Shown here piece by piece: positions 34,697 to 46,945 of a DNA stretch of 64,000 nucleotides; within the stretch, counting starts at the first letter, position 1; every line of letters begins with the position of its first letter. The translations under genes and the position numbers were made by a program. The DNA lies in contig BSBK01001575.1 in assembly GCA_027943335.1 (NCBI GenBank), positions 690,646 to 754,645 of the forward strand, read 5' to 3'. Origin of the DNA: Chamaecyparis obtusa (Eukaryota > Streptophyta > Pinopsida > Cupressales > Cupressaceae). The notes below the pieces were generated by a model that was not told the DNA's origin, made no database searches, and was given only the letters and a program-made list of their open reading frames with translations.

Positions 34697-37188
34697 GATG
34701 CGATGCCGCAAGTGGCATGGCTTCAAAGACAAGAAAATAAGATGCCCAAGGCTAGAATTTAGAGGAATAAGGGATTGTGCCCCCTCGAGAAAATAACACA
34801 AGGAATAAACGTTGTGGAATTTTCTCGAAAGGAAACAGAGAAGGAACGACTGAGGAAGCAGGGGAGATAAATTACCAAGCTTCCAAGAGCAAAGATGGGT
34901 GAATGCAAGATGAGATGGAATGCAAAATGCAGGATGCAACTATATGAGGATGCAAGATTAATCTATATGATGCAAGATGTAGGGGATTTGGGGAAGCTCC
35001 ATGCTTTAGATCTTTTAGAGAGCACAACCTAGTTTAATATAGCAATGCTAGAGACCTACCAAGGATACTGGGATCACGAGGCCTTGTCACCAGTGTTGCA
35101 TAGGACCGACGCTAAAAAGACACGCAAGGTTGGCCCAGCATCACGCATGAACCCAAGAGGAAGCATGGTGGAAACAATGCTGAAGAAACCACAAACACAC
35201 AACTGACTCACAGGCAGAAGTAAAAGATCAAAAGACCTTGCCCCAGATTATCCTCATTCGTAGCGCACCATGATATAAAGGATCATGGCGACTTTGAGTA
35301 GAGAACAATGAGAAGCTGTAAAAGATTAACAAGACCCGAAGGACAAAATCCAAGGCCAAAATGATAACTCCAAAAGACAACCTTTGCCAAGGAGAGAGAT
35401 TTGATTTGATTGATGGCGGGAAGATTGGTCTGAACATGTGGAAGGATACATCGACATGGACCTGGTGTGCTTGGTGGAAGATTAAGTCAGACAAGGAGGA
35501 TACAACTGAGGGGACCCGTGATTAGGCTTAGGTCAGACAAAATAGAAGCATACATCTGTGCGGACCCGATGCTGATGGGGAGAATGCTATGTTGCTGATT
35601 GGCAAATGATGAAGTTCAAAGATGGTCATGATGATCAAGGATAGTCGACAATTGATGTTGCTGAAGTGCGAGGTTGGGTAGGACAAGATTTTTTATCAGA
35701 TATTGCTGCAGGACTAACAAGGATATGTACAACAAGACAATGACAAGGGATGCCGAACACAAAGGATGGGTCCTAAAGACACATATGTACAAATGAGTTT
35801 AGGTGGAGACACGACTGACGCTATGGTACAAGACTCAGGATTAGGATGCACAAAGAACCTGGGGATGAAGTTGAAGCTCCAAAGATATGCAGGATGATGC
35901 CCCAGTTGGGCTAGAAAGCCAAGATAGACTGACGGAAGATGTGTCCTAAAATGACATAGATTTGGGAAGGACATATCCCAATGATGATGATTGGATTGAG
36001 ATCAAGGCTTGCTACAAGACTAAGGATTTGGATTGGATGGATTGGCTTGATCTTGGATGTTGGATAGCTAGAGGATGTGGAGAGGATTGGAAGATTGCTA
36101 GAAGACTGCTATGAATGGTTGGATATGGATGAATGGCATTGGATTGCATGAAAGGTAGCCTATAGCTAGATACCAATGACAAGGGAAGATACTGGGTGAT
36201 GGGAAGATGGAAGAAATGCTTAGGATGAGGATGATGGAACTGCTAGGAGATTTGGATGGAGGAAGATTTGGATTTGGATGGAGGAACTGCTTAGGAGACT
36301 TGGATGACAGATTTGCTTGAGGATTGGATAGAGGAATGCTTGGGGAGATTGGATGGCAGATTTGCTTGAGGATTGAAAGATGGATGCTGGAGGAACTGCT
36401 GAGGAATCTAGATAGAGGAATGCTCAAGGATTGGATGGTGGATTTTCTTAAGGATTTGGGAGATGGAAGATTTTGGATAAAAGATAGTCTCCAAGGAATA
36501 TGTCACCAAGGAATAAGATGCCCCCTGCTTAGGATAGTTCATTTATTCAGAGGCAGTAGGATGGCGTACGATTGGATGGAAGATATGCTAACAAGAGGAT
36601 AAGGAAGATATATGGAAGCTAGGATGAATGGATTAGATAGAGGATATGTAGCCGAAAGGTGTGATGGATGCCAAGAAGGTGCCCAAAAGCATGTATACCT
36701 GGTAGTCTTTATTTTTTCATCAAGATCCAAAGGAGGATGAAGGAGGTGAGAGACAAATGGGATGGAGGAGGTGTTGGATAAGAGGTGATAGAAGGGAATG
36801 GCCCCCAACTGCAGAAAGGAATTGGGGGGAGCCTACGCATGATGCCTGTTTGCCAGGTTTTCACCATGGTACTTGTCCAAGGCACTTGAATTGCCAAGTT
36901 TTCACCATAGGACGAATGTTTTTCTCTTTTTCTTTTCTTTTTTTTTTTTTTTTTTACTTTTCTCTTGATTTTTTCCAAATTTTATGGATTTTCTAATTTT
37001 TCGCTGATTAGATGCTGACCTTCTGATATTTTTGATGTGTTGCTATCTTTCTTCACTGATCTTCTGACTTTTTGTTGATGTTTTTTGATTTTGCTGACCT
37101 GCTGATTTCTCTGATTTGTCACTGACTTTCTTCACTGATCTTTCTGATGTGCTTGGATGTTGGTACAACTTTGTTAGGATGGAGGAAT
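34697..37188 (-). other. Noncoding 3' interior of the Tat-like element
   Basis: Up to 36600 the plus strand is rich in GGATGGA/GGAAGAT words, giving spurious Pro/Ser ORFs on minus. A T-run is at 36920-36960. No enzyme domain of a pol polyprotein is visible, which is where one would lie in an autonomous element. Confidence 0.7.
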
Positions 37189-39807
37189 TTATGCAAAAGC
37201 ACATATTGGATGGGGTAGATGGGATATATGGTGGTAGAAATTGTTTGGATGGAAAGATGGAAAGTGATCATGATAGGGAGATGCTATCAGGACCAACATT
37301 GGCACATGTTGTGAGGAAGGTGGATGAAGCGGATAGGACGTGGAAGATAGAGGTGAATGTGATGGAGGATTTACACTAAGAGATTTTGAATCTTTGGGAC
37401 CCAAAATAGATTTAGGAGATGGAGGAGAAGACTGAATAGATGGGGGATTAGCAACTTTGGATGCCATTGTAGATGTTTCTTTTAGATGCATTACATCTTT
37501 TTGCTTTGGGATCCACATCATTTTTGCTTTAGCTTTGGTGGGCCTTTGTGGCCATTGGTATGCATCAGATTTTGCTTTTTCATTACTCGGCCTTTGTGGC
37601 CATGTAGTGGATTTTGCTTGTGCTTTGCTAGGCCTTTGTGGCCATTGGGATGCATTGGATTGCTTGATTGGATTTTTATTTGGTTGACCATGTCGTTTAG
37701 ATTGGACATGGCAATCCTTAGATCTTTGTGGATATGTCCTTTTATTCATATTGGATATGGCATCCAAATTGTGGGGAGCATCGGAGTGAATATGAGGAGA
37801 TGTGCGGGATGGAGGAAATATGGATGGAGAGATGAAAGGAGATTGGTAGATAGGATATGTGGGAATGTGCCTTTGTTGATCTTGACTAGGGATGCTTGGA
37901 TTTTGGATGAAGGTCTGAGTAGGATAAGATGGGGGATGATATTTTGGGATGTAAGGGCCCAAAATGGATTTGGTATGTGGAGGATATGTGTTGGTAGATT
38001 TTGGGACATAGGGACCCAAAATGGATTTGGAGGATGGAGGAATGTGATAGATTGTCCTGGGCTGTAATGATGGAGGAGGAGGAATAGCATTGTATGCCTT
38101 GGAAGATGTGATGGTGGGTTTGGAAGGATGCTTGAATTTAGCTTTAGTTGTACCAACATTTCTGGAGGAAGTGTCTTCTTCTGATGTGTGACCAATGCCA
38201 CATAACTTTGGATGTTTCTTGTCTTGGATAGGCTCCAAATTTCCTTGTTCATGGATGCCTAGGCCTTTGCCTTAATAATTCCATTTCTTGAGCATTTTAT
38301 CCAAAGGATATTTCTGACTTGGGGAATATGATAAACATCCAATTTCTGGTTCCCTGATGGAAGATATGAAACTAATTTCTTCTGCTTCAAGTGGACTGCC
38401 TTTGACAAATGTAAGTAATCCAAGAGGATAGAGTGATGGTTGTGGGATAGTTTGGATTGGAAGATCCTCAAGAGGAGAGGATAGGATGGTGGGATTTTGA
38501 CTGGGATTGGGGGATAGTAACGGATCTTGAGATGGAGGATCTGTAGGATCTTGGATTGGAAGAATTGGGATTGTAGGATTTTGGATTGGGGGTGATGGAA
38601 GTAATAGAACATGTGATGGGGGAAGTGAAGGGATTGGATCTTGATTTTCTTCTGCGAGTATTTCAACATGCTTTTGGGAAAGATCTTGACATGATAGGAT
38701 TTGTGTGGATAGAGTGTTGGGGGATGCATGGATGGACTCTTCAGATGGTATAGATGAAAGGATGGGAGATTCTGTAGTTGTGATGTCTGGAAGAAGGAAG
38801 AACTTTTTAGATGGTATGGATGAAAGGATGGAAGGTTCTGTAGTTGTGATGGTAGGAAGAAGGGTGAACTCATGAGGCTCATTAGATATGCTTTGGATAA
38901 TAATAGGAGGAGGTGATGTTGGTAGGCATTGGATGGAGACTTTAGATGGAAGGGACTCAATGATGCTAGGAGATGGAAGAGGATCAATGTATGAAAGATA
39001 GATGACAGATGGGAGTGATGGATGGGCCTCATCAATGATGGCTTCACATGAAGTTTTGAGATGGTTTGGATCTTCAACTTTAGGAGTGGGATTTGTTGTT
39101 GGCTTCTTTGTGAAACTCCTTGGAAACTTTCGTGGTGAAGAAGGATCGGAATGTGGAGGAGATGGAGAGCTAGGATAGTTCTCATATGAAGATGGGGTGG
39201 AAGATTGTGAAATTTCTTGAGGGGATGACGGTGTAGATGAGGAGTTGGAGGATGGTGGGTTGGGAGAAAGGATTGGAAGATTTGGTTTTTGGTTTTGAGA
39301 ATGATTTGGAGGATAAGTAGATGGAGGGTTCAGATAAAGGATGGGAAGACTAGGATTTTGGATTTGGGGGTGATTCGGAGGATGAGTTGATGGAGGTTTT
39401 AGATAAGGGAAGTAGCGTGATGTGTTTCTATGGGATGATGGTGATTGGGATATGACCATAGTAGGAGATGGAGGTATGAAGGATGCATATGGAGGATGTG
39501 TAGGTTTAATATAGGGATAAGTTTTGGATGGATAAGATAATGGATTTGCCTTGCCAAGGACATGAAAGGGGGTGCTAGTGGATAAGTGTGAAGGCATGAT
39601 AGGATATTTTGGAGGAATGATTGGATGCTGGGGGATGTTTGGAGCAAACTTGCTAAGATTTTCAAAATATGCATCATGATCTACAAGGCTTTCATCATCT
39701 TTGGGATAGGATGGATTGAGGGGAGAGACATAATAACCAAACTCATCATAATAGTTTTGAGACATGCTGACTTGTGGATGAGTTGGATAGGAATGAAGGA
39801 TGAACAT
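37189..39807 (-). pseudogene. Pro/Ser-rich retroelement ORF with G-patch-like segment, split by one stop
   Basis: Two ORFs in the same frame (39807-38272 and 38238-37189) are separated by a single TAA at 38272-38274. The first starts near MSQNYYDEFGYYVSP and is dominated by PSS/PPS/HPP runs. Across the stop the frame reads KKWNY, stop, GKGLGIHEQGN, LEPIQD and GIGH. This matches the glycine-rich G-patch-like block (GKGLGKxxQGI..PI) found in the polyproteins of plant Tat elements. The second half contains three repeats of QWPQRPTKAKAK type and several KSILGP repeats. No protease, RT or integrase follows. The Pro-rich protein may be a spacer; its function is unknown. Confidence 0.7.
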
Positions 39808-41725
39808 GGATTGGAAGACTAAGACTCAGATTGGGATGACTGACAGGATCATACTAGGATTGGATTTGGCTTAAGATTGGAAGAAGATTGACTCTAGAGG
39901 AAGACATACAAGGGGATGGGGGATGATCAAGATGACTTTGCTAACCTAGGATATGAGGAAAGGATGACAAGACTAGATTGAATATGACTGGAAGACCATG
40001 TTTTGAGATTCTGAAAGCTTTGGACATTTTCTAGATTTTGGGAGGATTTGGACTGACATGGCTATTTTGAGTATCTTTGAACCAAGTTGTAGATCAGTTT
40101 GATGTTTTCCAATGGCAAAGGATAGATTTCAACAAAGATTTTTGAAAAAGTAATCTCCGCAAGGGACAAAGCAACCTTGCGGGATACAAGCAGGATGACT
40201 GACTTTGATAAAGCTTTTGAAAGTGTATGTTCCAACAAGTGTTTTCACGGAGTATTTGACTGTCATGCACTTCAAGCAGATCTACCTAAGGAAGGTGAGT
40301 ATCAAAATTGCTTGCCCACAGCTTGGTACCCCCTAAAAAGGAATACAAATGGTGAGTAATCTTGAGGTGATCCGGTAAACCCCTTGGATCGGTCCTTGCA
40401 CAAGGATTTTGATACTTTCGAATGTAGATAGGGTAGCCTCTATTTTATCCAGTTTTTAATAGTTCCATGGAGTCTCCATACCCGGTTATGCTGACCACCT
40501 ATGACTCACTTAAGAGCCTAGCCAACAACGCTGGGGGAGGAATATTTACCTTTCCCCAGACATTTGCATTTGGCACAAGACGCCCATGGATTAGGAGATA
40601 TAAGTGAGTACTTTTTGCCTTCACTTTATTTATATACCGGCCAGGGGGGATACTGGTTTGAGGTCGTTCTCCGAGGAGGAAGCACTTTTCTCCCTAGATA
40701 GGCCTCGCTAAAAATAGAACAAGTGAACTTGTCTGAGTCCAAATGTTCTACGTTGCTTACTTTAACAAGGATTATACAAAAAATGTAAAGCTCCTAGATG
40801 CACATCAAGCAAGTTGTTCTTTTTTTTTTCAAATTGATTAAGTGATTGATTAAGTGATGTTTGAAGAAAAACCTTTGAAATTGAAGACACAAGTGCTTAA
40901 GGTTTGATTTGTTCTTTCTCCAAAAGATAAACGATTTGAGCGATTGCAAGTTCTTTCCTTTGAGCATTCAAGATTGAGTGAGCGTGTTGATTTAGAACTT
41001 TGAAAGTGCTTTGTTTTAACCTTAGATCATTCAAGATTGAGTTTGTTTGAACTGAAATACAACAAGGAAGGAATAGGGATGCTTTTCTTTCCAATTTAGA
41101 TCATTCAAGATTGTGTTTGTTTTTCAAAATGAAAATGACACTTTAGGACCTAAGTTCATTCCTTTAGTTTCATTCAAGATTTTGTTTTGACTTTTTTTTT
41201 TTAGACCCCAAGGCAAAGTTCCTAGATTTAGTTTGATGCATGAATTGGAAAAACATTCAAGACTTTGCCACAAAAAGATGTTAGAATTTCTAGGACTGAT
41301 TTTCAGAACCCATTTTAGATTTTAAGATGCAAATTTGAGATTCTTTTTAAGTACCTAAAGCTTTCAAGTGTTCCTAATTTTTGCATGAATGCATCTAAAA
41401 CCTTGATGTTGCAAGGATGCAAATGCTTTGATTAATTTTTCTTGTTTGTTAGAAATTTTTTTGAAAATTTTAGTCCTTAATACATTCAACAATGATTTGG
41501 GGATTCATTTTAAGCACTAAACAAGGTGTGTATGATTTTGCTTCCTTAAACATTTTTTTTGTTTTATTTTTTTTATAGAAAAGTTTGCCATGATCCTGCA
41601 AGAAGAAGAAGAAGAAGTAGATAGAATAGAAGAAGAATATAGATAAGAAGAGGAAGAATAATTCGAAGTGCTTCATCCACCTATAAGCTTGAAAAATCAG
41701 AATGTTTGCAAAGAACCCGTGAAGT
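39808..41725 (-). other. 5' leader region of the Tat-like element, no gag seen
   Basis: Between the primer site and the Pro-rich ORF there are 1.9 kb with no ORF above 70 codons that looks real. A gag domain would be expected here. Words such as TTCATTCAAGATTGAGT repeat loosely at 40960-41180. Confidence 0.6.
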
Positions 41726-41745
41726 GGGTCCCAGCGGGCATGCCA
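41726..41745 (-). other. Primer binding site (tRNA-Arg-like)
   Basis: On minus, three bases (TTC) after the LTR end, the sequence is TGGCATGCCCGCTGGGACCC. It begins with the TGG needed to pair with a tRNA CCA end and resembles the tRNA-Arg primer site of plant Tat/Ogre elements (TGGCGACTCCGCTGGGGA). The exact tRNA is inferred. Confidence 0.75.
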
Positions 41746-41748
41746 GAA

Positions 41749-43265
41749 TGTAGACTATGATTTTGAACCTGTTACCTGTCTTGAAAGGCTAAAACATTCA
41801 AACATTAGACTAATCTAACATGTTCATGAACTAAAAACAGCACAAGACATGAACACAAAACCAAAGCCACCTGAAGATTGTTGCTAAAAACAAGTGCTAT
41901 AGAGCAAATGTTTGATTTGCTTCAATTAGAGGGATGTGGGTGTGCTCTCAAATGCATGGAGAGGGATTTATGGTGATGCACAAATGATGAGAAAAGCTTG
42001 AAATATGAACTAAGATTAATCCATTAAGCTATTCTAAGATGTGTTAGAAAACATGAAAAACATGAAGAAATCTAACAATTAAGATGTATGCTAAGATGAT
42101 CTAGCTAAAAATGCTCATGATAACAATGCAATAAATGATAAAAACTAAGCTAATAATTTTCTCTTGGAAGGAGGAGTATTTATAGGATTTCCTAAGGGCT
42201 TGGGTTAGGAGGATAGGTTAGAGTTTGGGGTAAGGTTAGGGGTTGAGTCAAGGGGATAAGGATGAAGACTTTCTAGAAGAGTCTAGGCTTTGGATGAGGA
42301 TGAAGACTTTCTAGAAGAGTCTAGGCTTTCTAAGGATAAATATGGAATTTAGGAGATAAATAAAGATTTATTTATCTCAAAAGCTTTAATGAGTTTGAGG
42401 CTCATTAGGGGAAGGGTTATCTCCTTGTGACAAGTGTCATAAGGGGATTGGGTTGAAAGATGGGAGGAATGTGCACAATTTGGAAAATGTGCCTAAGGTC
42501 AAAGGGTGTAAGAAAGGGGTGAGGGGCTTCTTAAATGCACCATAAATGCATGTAAGAGGGATAAGGAGGCCTTAAATACCTTTAATGCATGTAAGAGAAG
42601 CCTCTAGAAGTTTGTTGACTTTGGGTCAAGCTTAGGAGTTGGCTAACCTTGTTTAGGGAATGTGACAAGGTTAGGGGGAGGATTAGGATTAGGATTAGGG
42701 GATTTTAGGATTAGGATGGGTGAAGAGGTTGGGTTGAGAAGTTTCTAGAAGAGTCTAGAGTTTTCTTAGGTTTTATGGAATAAATGTTTTATTCATTCCA
42801 AAGGCTTTTGGTTTTGGGAATATTTATTAAAATATATTTAATAAATATGAAAATTAAATATTTAATCTTAATTAAATATTTTGAGTTGAGATTAGGGTTA
42901 GAAAGGATGGGATTAGCCTTTTAATTGAAATTAAAGAAGGATTAGAAGATTTTGGAAGAGGTTAGTGGTCTCAAGGAAATTGGCCAAGTTTTGGTCAAAA
43001 AATAAATAAATTATTTATTTTGGGATTTTTGGTCAATTTATTAATTAAATAATTAATAAATAAGGAGAATAATGTTTAAATAAGATTTAAACATTTTTGG
43101 GAGGGATTTCTTAATTAAATGTTTTTAATTAAGATAAAGGGATTTAATGACATAAAAATAAATAAATTAATTAAATAAATAATTAATTAACAAATGATGA
43201 TGTCATCTGGGATTTTTCAAAAAATAAAAATACTTTATTTTCTAAAGGATTTTTAGGTGTCTACA
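41749..43265 (-). repeat. LTR (5' LTR in element orientation)
   Basis: This is a 1517-bp partner of the LTR at 33166-34682, near-identical throughout. Differences are mostly single substitutions plus balanced changes in the TTAATTAA-rich part. The transcript promoter should lie in this copy. Confidence 0.95.
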
Positions 43266-43270
43266 AAAGG

Positions 43271-44310
43271 AATTATTCTTCAGAGTCTTTTTGAACTATT
43301 TTCAGAAACACCTATTAACCCACAACATTAAATTAGACCTAATTATTCCTTTAAAAAAAATTGGTGTGATTTAGATTGAATTTTGATGGGCATGACAATA
43401 TCAAAGAAGCGAGGCCTCGAAATTGTTAAGTGCTCTTTGATGTTTTGGAGGATTTTATCCAAATTACCAAGAAATCTTCTCTTGAATATTCTATAGCATA
43501 GTCTCCTAACATCCTATTTATCAATACCCCAGTATAAGGTAATTGCTATGAACATCAAGGTAATGTCACTAAGAACTCTATATTTGTCATCATTAGCTAG
43601 AAATTCTTTCCCTAGGATATGTGATACCACTCTGAGGATTGAAGCATGATTATCTAACAAAACCATTTTGAGGTGCTTTGTCAAAATTTCACCTTTGAAA
43701 GCCAATTATCTACTATTACAAGTGAGTTTAATTAGGGTATCCATACTGACACCTGACAGATAAAAAACCTTATACTTAGAAGAAGAGATTCGATTAGGGG
43801 CACATGGCAAGGATAGGGGTAGGGGTCGCTCTAAATATCCTATCGAACTAATGGTGTAATGGGTCGGTTGGTATGCTGAGACTATTTGTTTTTATCATTT
43901 TTTATTTGGATTAGAATTTGAAATATCCGCATGAAGCCGAGGAGGTAGGAAAATTCATTTTTATTCTATTTGCATATCTTACTCATCTTTTTAAAGATAC
44001 TATAATAAAATATTATAAGATATTCACCCTACTTTAAGATAATAGACAACCATAAAATCAGCTGAGGTTACCCATATTCTAGCTGAAAATAACAAACTTT
44101 ATATAACATTTGTCACATATAGAGTTTTAACAGTCTATATTATGTTCTATTTTTTGGAATGTACATTACGCTATTAACATCCTATTAAGATTTAATACAA
44201 AAAACCTTACTTCCTGCTACATATTTTGAAAACTTCTATAAATACCTGTATTACAAGATAACCAAAAAAGAAACACCACTGTATCCCTTATTTTAAAGAT
44301 AAATCCACCA
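43271..44310. other. Intergenic, nothing recognised
   Basis: AT-rich sequence with one 63-codon minus ORF (43514-43705) of unremarkable composition. I see no domain, repeat or element boundary other than the AAAGG target duplication at its left edge. Confidence 0.5.
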
Positions 44311-44313
44311 CAC

Positions 44314-45027
44314 TTAGTCTTTTTGGAATTTGTGACAGTACCAAATACCTACAATCTTTCTCATGACCACAATACATTCCCCATCATTATCATCTTTTTT
44401 TGAGTGATGGGTGCACCTTTTAACATCAGGAGCCATGACATGGATGCTCTCAACTTTGTCATTGAGTAGGTCTGGATGGATGTCAAATACTTCATATTTC
44501 CAATAGTTAAGCAGCCAGTTTGATTCTATCTCCTCTTGTAAAAGTGACTTGTATAGGTAGTCCAGATTTTTAGACATTTCAGGCCAGTGCTTATAAAAAC
44601 AATTTTCATTTTTGAAATTAATCATAGGGATGCATTGAGAGTTAGGAATTCTCAATAAGTTTTTAACTTCCATCTTCATAGTGATCTCAAGGTAAGGAAT
44701 GGTGAGCTGGTTATCTACACATTGTACCATACTTTCAAGCCCCCTGAGAAGACCCTTGTCAAAGATGACCTATGCTGTCTGGATGATATCTTCTTTCTTC
44801 TTACCGACAAACACTGAAAGGGTAATGTATTGTTCAATAATACTGCCATTGTTTCTATAGGTGAACTCATTGTTGAAATAGTGGTCTCCTATTCCTTTTT
44901 CCAGTGCTCTTCTTTCAGATTCCTGGAGTGGATTGAGCACCTAGTTCCATCTCTCAAGCTTAATATGCCCTCTAAAGGCCATTTCCCTATTGTCGCATAG
45001 GGAGAAATTTAACAACCTAGGCTCCAT
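44314..45027 (-). pseudogene. Decayed ORF of unknown family with two TAG codons
   Basis: From ATG at 45027 a single frame runs about 238 codons to 44314, interrupted twice by TAG (near 44940 and 44770). It reads NREMAFRGHIKLERWN, VLNPLQESERRALEKGIGDH, IEQYITLSVFVGKKKEDIIQ, then the uninterrupted 138-codon part with SNWLLNYWKYEVFDIHPDLL and a Cys/His-containing VKRCTHHSKKDD. The composition and length of frame are far from chance. I do not know the family; it may be a repeat-borne protein common in conifers. It lies downstream, in the same strand sense, of the LINE relic. Confidence 0.5.
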
Positions 45028-45589
45028 TGTTAAGGGGAGATTAATCAGCAATTGGAGAAGCTAAGATTAAGTAAGATAATGAAATTCTCAGAGGAGCTGC
45101 TTTAAGAAGGGTACAAAAGGAAGATGATCATGAGTAATCTTGAAAAATTCTCTCCATGATTATCAGGGAAGATAATTAATGCTCCTATTTAATAATCATA
45201 ATATTGAATGTACTTTTGCTCAATTTAATTTATTATAATTAGCTTTACTCCACTACATTGCTTCATTCCGACTATAAAGTTATATTTATCAGGGATTAAT
45301 TATTTGATTTAATCATGAGGAATGCAAATGAACTTATTCATGTGACAATATTTATCGTGACATGATTTTACTCATGATAAGAGGAAGGTCATGTATCTTT
45401 AATCATTAAAAATGTCTTACCTATCTAATAAGTATATTTATTGAGTACTGATGTGGGAAGGACATGTGGATGGATTATGAACTTAGTTTGTGAAAATAAT
45501 CTTACCGGGGTTTATCGCCATATCATAAATCTACTAAGGGATTATAGGAAGATCTAAAATTTTCTAATGAATTAACTATTACTAGTATA

Positions 45590-46945
45590 CATTGTTGACC
45601 ATATTCTCACCATCAACACCTCTGTTAGCAAGTAGATTAGCTTCTTTGTTTCCTTCTCTATAGATATGATTGACTTCATAGTTGGGGATAGTATTGAGAA
45701 TTTCTAATATATCTTCTAATTTTGAATTCAATTTCTAGTTAGGATTTTTTTTGGTTCTAATATCATTAACAATAATTTGTGAATCCCCTTCAATTTCTAA
45801 TTTTGAGATGCCTAGTTTCTTACATATTTTGATTCCTTCTAGGACTGCTTTACATTCTTCCATATTGTTCATTGTAGGTTTAATAGATTTTACATATTTA
45901 ATAATTGTTTCTCCTTTCCAATCCTAAATAATACCTTCAATCCCTACAATTCTCGGGTTTCCTCTTAAGGCACCATCGAAATTAAGTTTAAACTAACCAA
46001 ACTTTTGGGGTAACCATTTACATATGCTTCTTTCAGTTTTTTAAATTTGTTACCTCCTTTACCATATGATGGTGGGATTGCCAAATTTGGCCAAAGTTTC
46101 ATAATATTATTATCTCATAGTGTAAAGGAATTTTCTAAGCTCATGAGGTTATGTAGTCTATTGTTGATAAATTTTGTAATCGAGGTTTCTATCTTGTTAG
46201 CTAATGTCCTCCATTCTAGTTTTTGATTGGTAAAAATTCTCCTGTTACGTTCTTTCCATAATTCCCATATTAAGATAGAAGGGGAAATTGTCCAAATATC
46301 CTTATATAAGCTACTCTTATTTATCATGGGCCATGCTTTAAGAAAACCCACTATGTTTAAGGGCATAATAGAACTCCAATTTAAACACTTCCTTAGCCAA
46401 TTCCAACAATATTGGGCAAACAAACATTCTAGGAATAAATGATTAACATTTTGTTCTTGGTTTTTGCATAGAGGACACCGAGAGGGTCCTTCAAAATTAA
46501 GTTTTCTAAATCTTTCTACACTAAGGATTTTCTTTTGAAGGGATGCCCAAAGGAATATCCCAGCTTTAGGAAGACAAGCCTTAATCCAACAAAGATTAGT
46601 AGGGATGTGTAAGGATTCCAAATTTTGTTCCTTAATGATTAATTGGTATCCATTTTTAACTTTATATTTCCCATCATTTGAACTAGTCCAGATAAGTTTA
46701 CCATCCCTATTTTTGTAAGAAATATTCCAGTCCAGGATCTTTTGTTTAAGAATTTTAAGTTTAGATACTAGGAAATACATTTTTGAACCTGAGACTTTCA
46801 TCTGTTTCCACCATATTTCCAAAAGCAGCATAAAATTCTCATCTTGAAACCACATAAATTTGAATTTAATAGACATCTAAGCAGTTTAACACTCTTTGCT
46901 ATAGAAATTCTTACTGGGAAGTGATCTGATCCTACACTAGTTAAT
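45590..46945 (-). mobile_element. Truncated LINE (L1-like) with the reverse-transcriptase core deleted
   Basis: Reading on minus, a tail of the endonuclease (GSDHFPVRISIA, 46905-46940) comes first. Next, in another frame from 46876, is the linker typical after the endonuclease (MWFQDENFMLLLEIWWKQMK). This passes directly into the post-RT region (DGKLIWTSSNDGKYKVKNGY) and the zf-RVT zinc knuckle (CPLCKNQEQNVNHLFLEC), ending at 46115. An RNase H domain follows (45590-45995: LNFDGALRGNP, LEIEGDSQIIV, HIYREGNKEANLLANRG) with at least two in-frame stops. The roughly 1.5-kb RT domain with its YxDD block is missing. It is a dead relic. Confidence 0.82.
46115..46876 (-). pseudogene. LINE ORF2 remnant: post-endonuclease linker joined to zf-RVT
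   Basis: A 253-codon open frame. Residues about 1-55 match the region between endonuclease and reverse transcriptase (WFQDENFMLLLEIWWKQMKV). Residues about 58-250 match the region after the reverse transcriptase, including WIKACLPKAGIFLWASLQKK and the Cys-Cys-His-Cys knuckle at about 137-152. The junction falls at about residue 55, implying an in-frame internal deletion. It has stayed open by chance or because the insertion is young. Confidence 0.78.

Larger units (their letters stand above)
33166..43265 (-). mobile_element. Complete non-autonomous Tat/Ogre-like LTR retrotransposon, 10.1 kb
   Basis: Two LTRs of 1517 bp each, starting TGTAGAC and ending GTCTACA, bound the element. The 5 bases outside both ends are AAAGG (33161-33165 and 43266-43270). 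The primer site next to the right LTR and the polypurine tract next to the left one show the transcript runs on minus. The interior (7.1 kb) has only Pro/Ser-rich ORFs and a G-patch-like segment. I see no protease, reverse transcriptase, RNase H or integrase motif on either strand, so it must rely on a partner. By eye the LTRs differ at about 20 sites (about 1.3 percent), implying a fairly recent insertion. Confidence 0.92.

Noticed and set aside
36098..36427. Pro/Ser-rich minus ORF in the Tat-like element
   Set aside because: A by-product of GGATGGA-rich sequence; adjacent ORFs in other frames look the same.
37457..38067. Plus-strand ORFs over the Pro-rich region, including one of 193 codons
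   Set aside because: Shadows of the minus-strand retroelement frame; the element orientation from primer site and polypurine tract is minus.
38259..39185. 308-codon minus ORF rich in His, Leu, Ser and Pro
   Set aside because: An alternative frame of the longer 38272-39807 ORF; it lacks the G-patch-like block and looks like a shadow.
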